64,000 bases of DNA from Pedobacter glucosidilyticus (GCF_002483235.1 NZ_DLHN01000017.1:38129-102128); one strand, 5' to 3'. Numbered from the stretch's first letter, positions 53,206-63,191 are shown. Numbers and translations are program-made. The notes: generated from the letters alone by a model not told the origin.

Positions 53206-53994
53206 TTATTTTATAATTTGAAGTGGCTGCCTTAAGCCTCTGGCATCGCTAAGTTCCATGGTGATGCTGCCTACTAAAACTTCCGCTTCTGCTTTAACTG
53301 GGATACGGTTAGCATCATCAGTTATCCATAAAAATAACTGACTATCCTTTTTGAAAATTCTTCCTGGCGAGATGGATGGTCTGAACTTTAGACATCTTAA
53401 TTTACCTTTGCTGGTTCTAACTACCTCTTTGCCTAAATATTCTATGGTAAGTGGGGTAATTTCATCACTCAAAAAATAACGTAGTGTAAGTTTATCTCCA
53501 GCTTTTATCCCAGATAGATCTAAATTTCTGGCAAAGTAATAGGCTGATACTAAATCAAAAGTTTGCCCTACCGGAGATTTAAAAGTACCTTTATTAGCCA
53601 CAATCTTACGTTCATCTTGGTAAAAACGAGCTTTTTCTGTTCTTCTATAATTCTCTTCCTGAATATTTTCTGTGTATAGGTAGGGTGCAAAATCTTTTTT
53701 GTTGATATAAGAATCGTAACGGTTACGGACTTTATAAAAAATATCAAAGGTACCTGATGTTTTACCTTGTACCAATAAATGATAAGTGGGCTGGTTCTCA
53801 AACTTTACATCGGTATCTAATACTCTTAAAGAAGCTTCTGCAGCTGTGATAAAGCCATATTTTAATTTATATTTTAAAACTTCACCACTATTAAAAGATG
53901 AATTATTTAAATATGCTAGTTCCTGACCGTTTAATTGATCAAAACCTAATACTAAGATGAGAAGGATGGTGATGTATTTCATGGTTTGTTTCAT
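53206..53994 (-). CDS. DUF3108 domain-containing secreted protein
   Basis: 262 residues with a Sec signal (MKYITILLILVLGFDQLNGQ). NSGEVLKYKLKYGFITAAEASLRVLD, the strand around YHLLVQGKTSGTFDIFYKVRNRYDSYI, GTFKSPVGQTFDLVSAYYFARN and a late GRIFKKDSQLFLWITDDANRIPVKAEAEVLVGSI match DUF3108, predicted periplasmic or outer-membrane associated. Function unknown. Confidence 0.87.
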   Translation of the reverse strand: MKQTMKYITILLILVLGFDQLNGQELAYLNNSSFNSGEVLKYKLKYGFITAAEASLRVLDTDVKFENQPTYHLLVQGKTSGTFDIFYKVRNRYDSYINKKDFAPYLYTENIQEENYRRTEKARFYQDERKIVANKGTFKSPVGQTFDLVSAYYFARNLDLSGIKAGDKLTLRYFLSDEITPLTIEYLGKEVVRTSKGKLRCLKFRPSISPGRIFKKDSQLFLWITDDANRIPVKAEAEVLVGSITMELSDARGLRQPLQIIK

Positions 53995-54082
53995 GTTATC
54001 ATGTAAATCTAATGAGGTAAAATATTTCTATTGATTTATTCATCATGGTTTACATCAGCATAAAATCAAAAAGCAAACCAAA

Positions 54083-54598
54083 TTAATCTTTTCTTTTATA
54101 TAAAGGAACTGTAGAACAAGGCTCGCCGTACATGATGCTTTTAACTACCGGATGTAATTTGGAGGTTAAAGCCACGAAAGAAGCCGTAGGGACATAAATA
54201 TCGCCACAACCTTTTACTACAATTCTTTGATCTTTATATTGTTGAACATCTAATTTTTCTATTTCACGGTTAAAAAGATAAATTTCTAAATCTTCTAAAG
54301 TACCGTATATGATAGATGACGCATAATCTGCCAATTTGGTTGCAAGCAACATGTAAGCCCATGTGGGTACAATAGCATCTGCAGAGCAAGTGATAGCGAT
54401 ATGTTTACCTGTGTACTGCTCCCAATTGTGGGTTTTGATAAATTCTCTAAAATCTTTCTCTTTTAAGATTAACCCATGAAAAAGATTATCCTTGATATCA
54501 TAAACCACTCTTTCACCAGCTGGCTTTAAGTCTGCAAGGTCTACAGATACTAAGCCACTTTGCGCAACTTTGTTAACTATATTTTCCTGAATATCCAT
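54083..54598 (-). CDS. DUF2480 family protein
   Basis: 171 residues from the ATG at 54598 (MDIQENIVNKVAQSGLVSVDL). LFHGLILKEKDFREFIKTHNWEQYTGKHIAITCSADAIVPTWAYMLL and VVKGCGDIYVPTASFVALTSKLHPVVKSIMYGEPCSTVPLYKR are the conserved core. It is a conserved Bacteroidota protein of unknown function, possibly metal-binding through its two cysteines. The alternative start at 54634 would extend into the upstream terminator. Confidence 0.88.
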   Translation of the reverse strand: MDIQENIVNKVAQSGLVSVDLADLKPAGERVVYDIKDNLFHGLILKEKDFREFIKTHNWEQYTGKHIAITCSADAIVPTWAYMLLATKLADYASSIIYGTLEDLEIYLFNREIEKLDVQQYKDQRIVVKGCGDIYVPTASFVALTSKLHPVVKSIMYGEPCSTVPLYKRKD

Positions 54599-54604
54599 AG
54601 TGTA

Positions 54605-54648
54605 AAAATAAAAAAACCGGAGCCTATTTTTCACAGACTCCGGTCATA
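54605..54648 (-). terminator. Intrinsic terminator after the PpiD-like gene
   Basis: On the minus strand ACCGGAG (54644-54638) pairs with CTCCGGT (54622-54616), and is followed by a T-rich run (54615-54605). It starts about 19 bp past the PpiD-like stop and just before the DUF2480 start. Confidence 0.85.
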
Positions 54649-54666
54649 AAATTTATTGGCTAAGCA

Positions 54667-56769
54667 TTAATAGAATTTTGCTCTAAAATCTTTAACCTTT
54701 GCTTTTTCTTTTAACACTTCAAATACAGCACCATCTACTTGCTGAGAAAGTGTTTGCATTACTTGTTCTTTAACTTTAGCTACATCTTTAAATGGCGGAG
54801 GATTGGTAAAGCCTTTAACTGTGTAAATATAAACCCCAGCTTCGCCTTCAATAGCTGTAGATAATTTACCTGGCTGTGCGCCAAAAATAGAACCTACAAC
54901 TTTATTTTCTTGAGATAAGCCTGGTATTACCGGATTTGCGAATACAATGTTTTCTACAGGAGTAACAGCTTTAGCTAATTTTTGAGCTACCTGAGCTAAA
55001 GAAGAAGCTCCTTGTAAAGCTTTGTCTGCTTTTTCTTTTAGCATTCTTGCTTTAACCATATTTTGTACAGCTGGCTCTATTTGCTTTTTAACATCTTCCA
55101 GAGCCAATGTTCCTTCTGGCTTAATTTTAGTTAATACAGCAATTACATATTTATCGCCAATATCAAAAATCTCTTTAGAAACATCGCCTTTATCTGCAGT
55201 ATAAACCCAACGAACTAGGCTTCTGGCATCTTCTAAACCTGGGATGCTAGCTTGTAAAGGTCCTACATCTTCGCCCACTAATTTATTAATTTTCTTAGCC
55301 TGTGCTGCTGCTTCAAATTCTTTTAGACTGCTTACTTCGCTTAAGAAGGATTGTGCCTTTTGGTAAGCTGCTTGTTCTGTTTGAGAGCTTGGCGCTAAGG
55401 CTTTATCTACAACAGCAACTTTTACTACTTTAGAAGAACCTATTTGCTTTTGTACCTCGATAACATGAACACCAAATTGTGTTTTGATCGTCATTAACTG
55501 ACCAACGCTAGCTCCGAAAACGGCATCTTCAAAGGCTGGTACCATAGCACCACGACCAAAAGTACCTAAATCGCCACCAGAATCTTTAGAACCGTCTGTA
55601 CCAAACTCTTTAGCTAATTTTGCAAAATCAGCACCTTTAGCGATTAGATTTCTGATAGAATCTGCCTTTGCTTGAGCTTTATCAATACCACCTTCTGTAG
55701 CTGGATTGATTAAAATATGACGAGCTTTCACAGAATCTGGACCAACTCTAGTATCTATTAACTTAGCTACTTTATAAGCATTACCAGAGAAATAAGGCCC
55801 ATAAATGTAACCTTTAGGAGCTGTAAACATGACAGAGTCTAATGCTGGTTCTAAAGCACCTTTCTTTTGATAAGTTAAAGGCATTTTAGTATCCGCATTG
55901 ATGGCAACAAAAAGAGAATCATTGGTGCTGGTTCTTAAGCCTTCGGTAATTTTATCAATTTTTGCTTTTGCTTCTAAAGTATCTTGTTTAGATGGTGAGG
56001 CATCGAAAGAAACATACTCAAACGTTCTGGTTTCTGTTCTGTTTTTGAACTTGAATTTGTTTTTATCGTAATACTCTTGGTAATCTGCATCAGTTAATTT
56101 TACCTGATTTGCTGGTATAGAAGCGTAATCCAAAACTACATAATCAAACTTAACCAATTTGTTTCTGTTGGTATAATCATCTTTAGCATCTAGCGAGTTT
56201 GCATAAACCCCATTTTTAATAAGGCTTAAATATTTTTGGTTGATGCGCTCTTGCTCCACACTTTCTTCTAGAGCTAGCCATTGCTTTTCTAACTGACCTG
56301 TAGGATCTGTACCGGCACTTTTTCTAGAGTTGATAGCTGTATTTCTATCAAAAGCACCCGTTTCTGGATTAGTAAAAATTTGTTGCATTTGCTGAGTAGG
56401 ATTATCAAACATGATGTTAAATAATTCGGTATTACCTACAGCTATGCCTAATTTCTCGGTTTGTTTTTTCAAAATTACCGAAGACATCATTTGATTCCAG
56501 GTGTTTTCTACCACATAAGACTGCATTTGAGCATTTAAATTACCGCCCATTTGTGCTTTAAACTGTTGAGAATTTTGTTCTACACGCTCATTAAACTCGG
56601 TGTAAGAAATTTTTTCTCCGTCTATTACACCTATCTCACTTTGTGCATCAGCTATAAACCCACTTCCGCTTCTTATTGCATCACTTAAAAGAAATGCTAC
56701 AATTGCTAAACCTATGGCTATAATAATAATTGCACCAGCTCGGTTACGCAAAAAACCCATGATTCCCAT
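54667..56769 (-). CDS. PpiD/SurA-type peptidylprolyl isomerase chaperone
   Basis: 700 residues. MGIMGFLRNRAG precedes a single N-terminal membrane anchor (about 12-32), followed by a SurA_N-like chaperone domain (EIGVIDGEKISYTEFNERVEQ) and a parvulin domain near residues 345-440 (VKARHILINPA, FAKLAKEFGTDGSKDSGGDLGTFGRGAMVPAFEDAVFGASVGQLMTIKTQFGVHVIEV). A helical tail with a second degenerate parvulin region follows. It helps fold exported and outer-membrane proteins at the inner membrane. Confidence 0.93.
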   Translation of the reverse strand: MGIMGFLRNRAGAIIIIAIGLAIVAFLLSDAIRSGSGFIADAQSEIGVIDGEKISYTEFNERVEQNSQQFKAQMGGNLNAQMQSYVVENTWNQMMSSVILKKQTEKLGIAVGNTELFNIMFDNPTQQMQQIFTNPETGAFDRNTAINSRKSAGTDPTGQLEKQWLALEESVEQERINQKYLSLIKNGVYANSLDAKDDYTNRNKLVKFDYVVLDYASIPANQVKLTDADYQEYYDKNKFKFKNRTETRTFEYVSFDASPSKQDTLEAKAKIDKITEGLRTSTNDSLFVAINADTKMPLTYQKKGALEPALDSVMFTAPKGYIYGPYFSGNAYKVAKLIDTRVGPDSVKARHILINPATEGGIDKAQAKADSIRNLIAKGADFAKLAKEFGTDGSKDSGGDLGTFGRGAMVPAFEDAVFGASVGQLMTIKTQFGVHVIEVQKQIGSSKVVKVAVVDKALAPSSQTEQAAYQKAQSFLSEVSSLKEFEAAAQAKKINKLVGEDVGPLQASIPGLEDARSLVRWVYTADKGDVSKEIFDIGDKYVIAVLTKIKPEGTLALEDVKKQIEPAVQNMVKARMLKEKADKALQGASSLAQVAQKLAKAVTPVENIVFANPVIPGLSQENKVVGSIFGAQPGKLSTAIEGEAGVYIYTVKGFTNPPPFKDVAKVKEQVMQTLSQQVDGAVFEVLKEKAKVKDFRAKFY

Positions 56770-56802
56770 ATGATTCTTTCTTTTTTTTAAATTTTAGAGG
56801 GC

Positions 56803-56835
56803 GCAAGATACAAATTTCAGTAATTAATGCGCAAA
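56803..56835 (-). promoter_or_regulatory. Possible promoter for the PpiD-like gene
   Basis: On the minus strand TTTG (56835-56832) is followed after 21 bp by TATCTTGC (56810-56803), one short of the TAnnTTTG -7 consensus. The leader would be about 28 nt. Confidence 0.4.
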
Positions 56836-56873
56836 TTTTATTTATTGGCTTTGTTTGGCTATTTCGGTATTAT

Positions 56874-57449
56874 TTAAGGCTTTGTGGTTGCGGTGCTATC
56901 CAAATCGGTATTAAACTGTATGGGGCCGCTACCTTGCTTAATTTCATAATAGCTAAAGTCTTCTAATGCCCAAAAACTAGTACCAGAAATAGTTGCTTGA
57001 CCGGTATTGATATTTACTACTTGGTTAGAGTAGAATTTCTTAGTATTCTCATCCCAAAACAGCTCTTCTGATTTAAATGTCTCGCCTTTCATATTTTTAG
57101 CGACAACATTTTTGCGTAATTCTACTGTTTTTTCATGTTCTCTTCTAATGGCATAATCAGAAGTAACAGTACTTGTAGGCTTAAGATTTTCATCAAAAAA
57201 AACAACATCAATACCTTTTGGCATTTCGTAATAAGGTTTTGCTGCTTTAAAATGCAATAAAATAGGCGCTTTTAGTTTGGCTTTTACTTTGGCAGAATCG
57301 CTGTAAATAATTTCGGCTCCTTTTGTTGTTTCTACTTGAATGTTTTCATCCAAGTTAATGGATTTGGCTGCGTTTAAATCACTATCACAAGCTGATAAAA
57401 AAAAGCCTAACACACCTATAAACAGAAAAGACGAAATTCTGCCTAGCAT
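56874..57449 (-). CDS. lptC: LptC-like LPS export component, lipoprotein-type signal
   Basis: 191 residues. It begins with a lipobox signal (MLGRISSFLFIGVLGFFLSAC, Cys21), then TKGAEIIYSDSAKVKAKLKAPILLHF, FDENLKPTSTVTSDYAIRREHEKTVELRKNVVAKNMKGETFKSEELFWDENTKKFYSNQVVNI, the beta-jellyroll LptC/OstA-like repeats. The Bacteroidota LptC is usually in this place behind coaX and an outer-membrane barrel gene. 2-bp gap from the barrel gene. Confidence 0.88.
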   Translation of the reverse strand: MLGRISSFLFIGVLGFFLSACDSDLNAAKSINLDENIQVETTKGAEIIYSDSAKVKAKLKAPILLHFKAAKPYYEMPKGIDVVFFDENLKPTSTVTSDYAIRREHEKTVELRKNVVAKNMKGETFKSEELFWDENTKKFYSNQVVNINTGQATISGTSFWALEDFSYYEIKQGSGPIQFNTDLDSTATTKP

Positions 57450-57451
57450 TT

Positions 57452-58744
57452 TTAGTCGTATTTATATTTTTGGAACCACCTATCGTTGATGGTAAAACCT
57501 AAATTAATGTTATAAAAGTTCTCTTTGATTAGGTTATTATCTAAAGTGCCTCTGCTTCCAATCTCGGCAGATACGTTTATTTTATAAAATGCAGATCTGT
57601 TAGATACCAACGGCAAACCTAAACCTACATTAATGCTTTTAACATCTATTTCGGTATTATTAATTTTTACGTAAGATTTATCGTAATTAACACCAAAACG
57701 ATAGTCCATCAATTTAAGATAATTGGTTACTGCATTGATATTAGGTACTATTACCCCACCAACTGATACACCCCAAGTATTATTGAGATTTGGATTATTA
57801 CCGTTGATACGATAATTAGACCAGTTAGACATTCTAAAATCGGCACCAATAAGCCATTTGTTTTCTTTCATCAATGAAATACCAAGCGTATGTGAAGCAG
57901 GTAAGTTAATTTCGCCCTCACGGTCTAAAACAGAAGAAATGGTATCAATTTTAAACTCATCATCAGTAGCGATATTGGTAATATAAGTGAAAGTACTGGT
58001 GGTATTATTGGTATTTAAAGAAGATTTTAATGTGGTATTGTAACCTATGGTTAGGGTTGTTTTTTCATTTATGGCTGCTAAATATTGCAAGCCCAAATCA
58101 AGGGTTAAACCTCCTATGCCATTTCTATTTTCTGTTCTGGAATTATAGAAAGTAGCTACATTTTGATATTCTGTAGAACGGGCATCTTTTAAACTGCCAA
58201 ATAAGTAGGACAAGTTAGCTCCTAAGTTTAAGTTTTTCCCTAATCCAAAACCATAGCCTAAATAAGCTTTTGACAGCCCGCCTTCTCCGTTGTAAAGATA
58301 GTTAATATTGATAGTGTCTATAACGCCTGGCGTGGTGTAAGTGTATCCAAAATTGCTATATGGGAGTAAGCCAAAACTTACCGCAGACTTTTTACTTACC
58401 GGAACTGCTATAACCAAATGTTTTAGCATAGCATTGAAACTATTGTCTGTAGCTGAACCTTTTTTTAAGGTTTGGATGTTAGAGCCTACGCCAATATCAA
58501 AGGTGGTTAATCTTATTTTAGAATAAGATGCCGGGTTGTTTAAATTGATATTGCTGTATCCTCCAAAGTAACTTACTGCGGCTGATAAATTACCCATTCC
58601 TTTATTTTGAGGGAGATAAGTTCCTGTTAAGTTACCTAATCCGTATTGCGAATACGGAGAATTTATGGTGGATTGCGCAAGAGCTGTAAAAGTAAAAGTT
58701 ACCATTATGGTAACGATTAATAAATATTTTTGAGTTTTAATCAT
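57452..58744 (-). CDS. Outer-membrane beta-barrel protein of unknown function
   Basis: 430 residues from the ATG at 58744 (signal MIKTQKYLLIVTIMVTFTFTALA), overlapping coaX by 8 bp in ATGATTAA. SPYSQYGLGNLTG, MGNLSAAVSYFGGYSNINLNNPASYSKIRLTTFDIGVGSNIQTL and successive amphipathic strands to INLGFTINDRWFQKYKYD resemble FadL/OmpP1-like barrels. Its constant placement between coaX and lptC in the phylum suggests an envelope role, but none is known. Confidence 0.82.
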   Translation of the reverse strand: MIKTQKYLLIVTIMVTFTFTALAQSTINSPYSQYGLGNLTGTYLPQNKGMGNLSAAVSYFGGYSNINLNNPASYSKIRLTTFDIGVGSNIQTLKKGSATDNSFNAMLKHLVIAVPVSKKSAVSFGLLPYSNFGYTYTTPGVIDTININYLYNGEGGLSKAYLGYGFGLGKNLNLGANLSYLFGSLKDARSTEYQNVATFYNSRTENRNGIGGLTLDLGLQYLAAINEKTTLTIGYNTTLKSSLNTNNTTSTFTYITNIATDDEFKIDTISSVLDREGEINLPASHTLGISLMKENKWLIGADFRMSNWSNYRINGNNPNLNNTWGVSVGGVIVPNINAVTNYLKLMDYRFGVNYDKSYVKINNTEIDVKSINVGLGLPLVSNRSAFYKINVSAEIGSRGTLDNNLIKENFYNINLGFTINDRWFQKYKYD

Positions 58745-59465
58745 GCTGATAGTTAACAACCTTATTTAAACCTATCAAAACCAAATGCGGTTCTGTAAGT
58801 ATTTGGTGGGCAAAGATGCTATTTTTCAATCTAGTATCAAAAAACGCTGCATCGCCGCCACATAGTATAATTTTAGTTTCAGGATTATGATTTAAATAGT
58901 GTTGTATGTATCCTGAAACTTCAAAAATCAATCCGTTTACAACACCACTTTGTAAAGCTTCCTTTGTAGAAGCTCCATAAAAAGCAGTATTATTTTCATC
59001 AAATGCTACCAATGGTAACTTTCCAGTAAACTCATGCATGGCTTTAAAGCGCATTTGTAAACCTGGAGAGATGCTTCCTCCTTTATATTCTTTTTGTTTA
59101 TTGATAAAATCGTAAGTAATGCAAGTACCTGCATCAATTATTAAAATATCTGTACTGTTATATAAATGGCTTGCTCCTATTACTGCTGCTAGCCTATCCA
59201 AACCTAATGTCTCTGGTGTTTGATACCTATTTTGGATAGGAATTTTAGTTTGATGGTTAAACTTTAAAACAGGAATGGCCAATTTAAAAGTAAAATCTTG
59301 TTTTACCGAAGCATAAATAAGCTTTTTGATAGCATGCTGTTGTACTATCGCTTTCAAATCTTCTTCGTTAAGCTGTGCTACTTTTGTAATAGATACTAAT
59401 TTGTCATGCTCAAAAACTGCAATTTTTGTAAATGTATTACCAGTATCTATGACTAAGTTAGCCAT
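58737..59465 (-). CDS. coaX: Type III pantothenate kinase
   Basis: 242 residues. VIDTGNTFTKIAVF (phosphate 1), TPETLGLDRLAAVIGA (GxDR), ILIIDAGTCITYDFI and YKGGSISPGLQMRFKAMHEFT are CoaX motifs of the ASKHA fold. It starts CoA synthesis from pantothenate and ATP. Overlaps purQ by one base and the barrel gene by 8 bp. Confidence 0.95.
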   Translation of the reverse strand: MANLVIDTGNTFTKIAVFEHDKLVSITKVAQLNEEDLKAIVQQHAIKKLIYASVKQDFTFKLAIPVLKFNHQTKIPIQNRYQTPETLGLDRLAAVIGASHLYNSTDILIIDAGTCITYDFINKQKEYKGGSISPGLQMRFKAMHEFTGKLPLVAFDENNTAFYGASTKEALQSGVVNGLIFEVSGYIQHYLNHNPETKIILCGGDAAFFDTRLKNSIFAHQILTEPHLVLIGLNKVVNYQHD

Positions 59466-60157
59466 TAAGCATTTACCATTTTTAAGATAGATTCAAATAA
59501 AGGCAAACCGTCTTGATTTCCCAAGATAGCATCAGCGGCTCTTTCTGGATGCGGCATCATGCCAAAAACGTTTCTGCCGGCATTGCAAACGCCTGCTATA
59601 TTTTCTATTGAACCGTTAGGGTTAGCTTCTTCGGTGATGTTCCCTGATGCATCACAATATCTAAATAGCACTTGGTCATGATCATTTAACCTTTTTAGTT
59701 CATCAGCATGAGCGTAAAAATTACCTTCGCCATGTGCTATTGGAATATTTAAAACTTGATTTGGAGCTATTGCTGATGTTACCAAAGAGTTTTGCGTTTG
59801 CGCTTTTAGGTAAACATTTTTACAGATGAACTTTCTGTTGGTATTGTGTAGTAAACCACCTGGCAATAAACCTGCTTCTGTTAAAATTTGGAAGCCGTTA
59901 CAAATACCCATAACATAACCTCCTTTATTGGCAAAAGCAATAACTTCTTGCATGATAGGAGAAAAACGAGCAATGGCACCAGAGCGTAAGTAATCACCGA
60001 AAGAGAAACCTCCGGGTAAGGCTATAAAATCTACATTTTGTAAATCGTGGTCTTTATGCCATAAAGGAACTACTTCTTGTCCAAGAATTTTATCGAAAAC
60101 ATAAATTAAATCCTGATCACAGTTTGAACCTGGGAAAACTACTACGCCAACTTTCAT
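59465..60157 (-). CDS. purQ: Phosphoribosylformylglycinamidine synthase subunit PurQ
   Basis: 230 residues, class I glutamine amidotransferase of the separate-subunit FGAM synthase. VGVVVFPGSNCDQDL, FIALPGGFSFGDYLRSGAIA, GYVMGICNGFQILTEAGLLPG with the nucleophile Cys, IAHGEGNFYA and MMPHPERAAD are all present. It needs small PurL and PurS encoded elsewhere. Overlaps coaX by 1 bp. Confidence 0.97.
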   Translation of the reverse strand: MKVGVVVFPGSNCDQDLIYVFDKILGQEVVPLWHKDHDLQNVDFIALPGGFSFGDYLRSGAIARFSPIMQEVIAFANKGGYVMGICNGFQILTEAGLLPGGLLHNTNRKFICKNVYLKAQTQNSLVTSAIAPNQVLNIPIAHGEGNFYAHADELKRLNDHDQVLFRYCDASGNITEEANPNGSIENIAGVCNAGRNVFGMMPHPERAADAILGNQDGLPLFESILKMVNA

Positions 60158-60288
60158 TTTTCTTTTGATTATCAGGCTAAAACAGCCTACAGATTTTAAA
60201 AATTATTAAGTGAATATACTTGCTAGCAAAACTAACTAAATTTTGATTTTATTTGGCCGACTATCTGTTAAAAAAAGTTAAAGCCCTG

Positions 60289-61263
60289 TTACACAAACTG
60301 GAAATAAACAATAAAACCAATGATACATAAGAAAAGAGGCTCGTAAAACCATTTTTTATTTGCATGCAAAAAATAATAAGCTAGTAAAGTTGAAACAGGT
60401 ATTACAGCTAAATGAAAATGATTGATGCGATAATCTGGTTTAAGGTAAAAAGTAAAGGTAGCTATGATGAAAACAAAAAACAGGAGTTGGAAGGTTTTTC
60501 TTACCTGTACAAAACTCTTGAAAAAATTTTCTCTGAGATGATAAAAGCCTAATAGCAAACCAATAGAAATGGGTAATAATACGATATAATCTTGAAGCTG
60601 AATTTTAACAAAAATAGGGAATGCTTCTGTTAAAGGCGTCCAGATGGCATAAAATGCTGCCAGTTTATCGTTCCAATAATAATAAACGCCGAGTAAAAAA
60701 ATAATGGTGAAATATCCTATCAAAATTGATATCCATTCTCGCCAGTTGAAAGGTCTAAAAATAAGTAGGACTATCCACAGCAATAATATCATCCCTATGA
60801 AAGGAAAATAAAAAATGGTTGCTACTGCGGTTGCCAATCCTAGATCAAACATGATGGATACAAAAGCTGTATCTTTAACTGATGACAGTATGCGGTACAA
60901 TATAAACAATAAAAAAAAATTACAAACTAGCGGCGGAGACAGGAATAAAAAAGGTGTAAAAATGCTAGAAGATACAACATAAACCAATGCTGGTAAAAAT
61001 GTTGATTTTCCTATAATATTAAAGTTATTTACGATTCTATTAAACCATAGCGCTTGTACAAATACCACTAAGCCTGCAAGCGTGATATTGGTAAATGGTG
61101 TCAATAAATTGTCTTGTGATATTAATAAACGGTTGGCTAATTCTGAAAAACCGGTATTGATATTTTCTGGTAATTGAACGTACAAACCTATTCTTAGTAT
61201 AAAAACCAGAAAAAATAAAACAAACAGGTTAATAAAACTTAAGCTTTTAAATTGCCCTATCAT
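60289..61263 (-). CDS. DUF6427-type multi-pass membrane protein
   Basis: 324 residues with about eight or nine hydrophobic helices. FINLFVLFFLVFILRIGLYV at the start, NRIVNNFNIIGKSTFLPALVYV, FDLGLATAVATIFYFP, LLIFRPFNWREWISILIGYF and the C-terminal NHFHLAVIPVSTLLAYYFL are conserved in Bacteroidota homologues. No catalytic motif is evident. It sits 131 bp after the purQ start on the same strand. Function unknown. Confidence 0.82.
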   Translation of the reverse strand: MIGQFKSLSFINLFVLFFLVFILRIGLYVQLPENINTGFSELANRLLISQDNLLTPFTNITLAGLVVFVQALWFNRIVNNFNIIGKSTFLPALVYVVSSSIFTPFLFLSPPLVCNFFLLFILYRILSSVKDTAFVSIMFDLGLATAVATIFYFPFIGMILLLWIVLLIFRPFNWREWISILIGYFTIIFLLGVYYYWNDKLAAFYAIWTPLTEAFPIFVKIQLQDYIVLLPISIGLLLGFYHLRENFFKSFVQVRKTFQLLFFVFIIATFTFYLKPDYRINHFHLAVIPVSTLLAYYFLHANKKWFYEPLFLCIIGFIVYFQFV

Positions 61264-61294
61264 TAGTGCAAATATAATTATTTAGCCCTAAGAT

Positions 61295-62284
61295 TTATTG
61301 CCTATAGGTATTCACTACTTTTTCTACTATAGCAGCGGTTTGGTTAGGAAAATCTACATTAATTTTAAAGTCTTCTTTGATCCAGGTATCTAAATAAGAA
61401 ATAAATTTTTTATTAATGTCATGAACAACAGGTACTCCCATTAACCGAGCTGCTTCTGCATTACATTCCTGTTCAAACTGGTATTTCATGGGTACTAACA
61501 AAACTTTTTTACCTAAGTATAAAGCTTCTGCTGGGCCTTCAAAACCGCCTCCGGTAAGTAAACCTTCACAATTTTCTAGACTTTTATTATACTCGGTATT
61601 GGTAATGGGCTTTACCCAAACATTAGCGTATTGATAAGGTGTTTTTTGATGCTTACTAAATACATGCCACCTTACTTTTGGAAATAAATGGAGATATTTT
61701 ACTAGAATTTTATCATCTATAGCGGGAAGATAAACCGTATAATGACCAAAATTTTTAGGGTTTAATGCTCTGATTTCGCTTCTGATAACTGGAGTATAAA
61801 TGAAATCATCATAGGGTTGAAAATGAAATCCTACATGGTCTGTTGTTGGAGCGTAGTATTTTAAAATCCACTCGGCATATAAACCTTTTTTAGGCGGACG
61901 AGGAGTTTTATCAGAAATAAAAGCCGCTTGATGACTTAAAGAAACGCTACGCTTACCTTGTAGTTTACAAGCCCAAGCGGTTAGGGGCTCAAAATCGTTG
62001 ATGATTAAATCATAATCATTTAAAGGAATACTACGCATATCTTTCCAAAACCTGCGCAAATTCATCACTTGATAAGATTTCCAGTGGTCTACCCCTCCTT
62101 TTTTTCCAAATACGAAACTAAAACCATGAAACTTATACTTCACCTCTTGCTGCAAAGTAATATCGGCTTGTGTACCACTAACAAGAATATCTAATGCTCC
62201 ATATTGCTGCAATAAAGGTATAATTTCTTTTGCCCGGCTGATATGGCCGTTTCCGGTTCCTTGTATAGCGTAGAGGATTTTCAT
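61295..62284 (-). CDS. GT28-like glycosyltransferase
   Basis: 329 residues, GT-B fold. KILYAIQGTGNGHISRAKEIIPLLQ is the nucleotide-free N-terminal domain with the GNGH loop. Later SLENCEGLLTGGGFEGPAEALYLGKKVLLVPMKYQFEQECNA is the donor-binding region (GGxEG..EAL) as in MurG- or MGD-like enzymes. It lies with an LpxH-like phosphatase and may modify envelope lipid; acceptor unknown. Confidence 0.85.
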   Translation of the reverse strand: MKILYAIQGTGNGHISRAKEIIPLLQQYGALDILVSGTQADITLQQEVKYKFHGFSFVFGKKGGVDHWKSYQVMNLRRFWKDMRSIPLNDYDLIINDFEPLTAWACKLQGKRSVSLSHQAAFISDKTPRPPKKGLYAEWILKYYAPTTDHVGFHFQPYDDFIYTPVIRSEIRALNPKNFGHYTVYLPAIDDKILVKYLHLFPKVRWHVFSKHQKTPYQYANVWVKPITNTEYNKSLENCEGLLTGGGFEGPAEALYLGKKVLLVPMKYQFEQECNAEAARLMGVPVVHDINKKFISYLDTWIKEDFKINVDFPNQTAAIVEKVVNTYRQ

Positions 62285-62344
62285 AGATTAGTAGTTGGTA
62301 TAGCGTAGTGGGTAGTGCGTGTTCATAGATGATAAAAATAAAAT

Positions 62345-63181
62345 TTAAGCTACACTTTGTGTGAATTTTTTAAATAATTCTTTAACATCCATTTTAGATT
62401 GGGTATCTTCAAACTCGTCTTCTTCCTTTTCTGTATAAGCGGTACCATCATATTTATAAATATTCCAATTACCGTTACAATATTCTAAGGATGTTAAACT
62501 TTCTACCCAATCACCAGAGTTTAAATAAACAACTTCACCTTTCTCATTTTTAATTGTTCGCATTTCGGCATGATGTATATGTCCGCAAACTACGTATTGA
62601 TAATTTTTCTCGATAGCTAAATCGGCAGCTGTCTCTTCAAACTGATTGATAAATTTTACAGCTTCTTTCACACTGGCCTTTATTTTTTGCGAGAAACTAT
62701 ATTTTTTTCTGCCCATTTTTACCAAGCACCAATTTACAAAGCTGTTGATGAGGATAAGTGTATCATAACCTACAGCTCCTAATTTTGCTAACCATTTAGA
62801 GTGCTGCATGGTTACATCAAAAATATCGCCATGAAAAAACCAGGCTTTTGTTCCGTCTACCTCTAAAACTAGTTTATTTAAAAGTTGAAGTCCGCCCATA
62901 TTAAAATCAGTAAACTTACGCAGCATTTCATCATGATTTCCGGTAAGGTAATAAACAGGGGTGCCATCGGTAACAAATTTTAGAATTTTTCTGATGACTT
63001 TGGTGTGTGCTTCAGGGAAATAAGATTTGCTAAACTGCCAAATATCAATAATATCTCCGTTAAGGATTAAAATTTTTGGGTTTACACTTTTTAAGTATTT
63101 TAGTAGTTCTTTGGCGTGGCAACCATAAGTACCTAAATGAACATCAGAAATAACCAGAATATCTATATCTCTTTTTGGCAT
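62345..63181 (-). CDS. LpxH-like UDP-2,3-diacylglucosamine diphosphatase family metallophosphoesterase
   Basis: 278 residues. Calcineurin-like metal ligands are all present: VISDVHLGTYG, LNGDIIDIW, LTGNHDEMLR, FFHGDIFDV and VCGHIHHAEMR. The fold and the GDIIDIW/GNHDEMLR spacing fit the LpxH family, which cleaves UDP-diacyl-GlcN to lipid X in lipid A synthesis. Other family members are not LpxH, so the gene symbol is withheld. Downstream of the 34-aa peptide gene by 10 bp. Confidence 0.85.
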   Translation of the reverse strand: MPKRDIDILVISDVHLGTYGCHAKELLKYLKSVNPKILILNGDIIDIWQFSKSYFPEAHTKVIRKILKFVTDGTPVYYLTGNHDEMLRKFTDFNMGGLQLLNKLVLEVDGTKAWFFHGDIFDVTMQHSKWLAKLGAVGYDTLILINSFVNWCLVKMGRKKYSFSQKIKASVKEAVKFINQFEETAADLAIEKNYQYVVCGHIHHAEMRTIKNEKGEVVYLNSGDWVESLTSLEYCNGNWNIYKYDGTAYTEKEEDEFEDTQSKMDVKELFKKFTQSVA

Positions 63182-63191
63182 ATTTAGTACT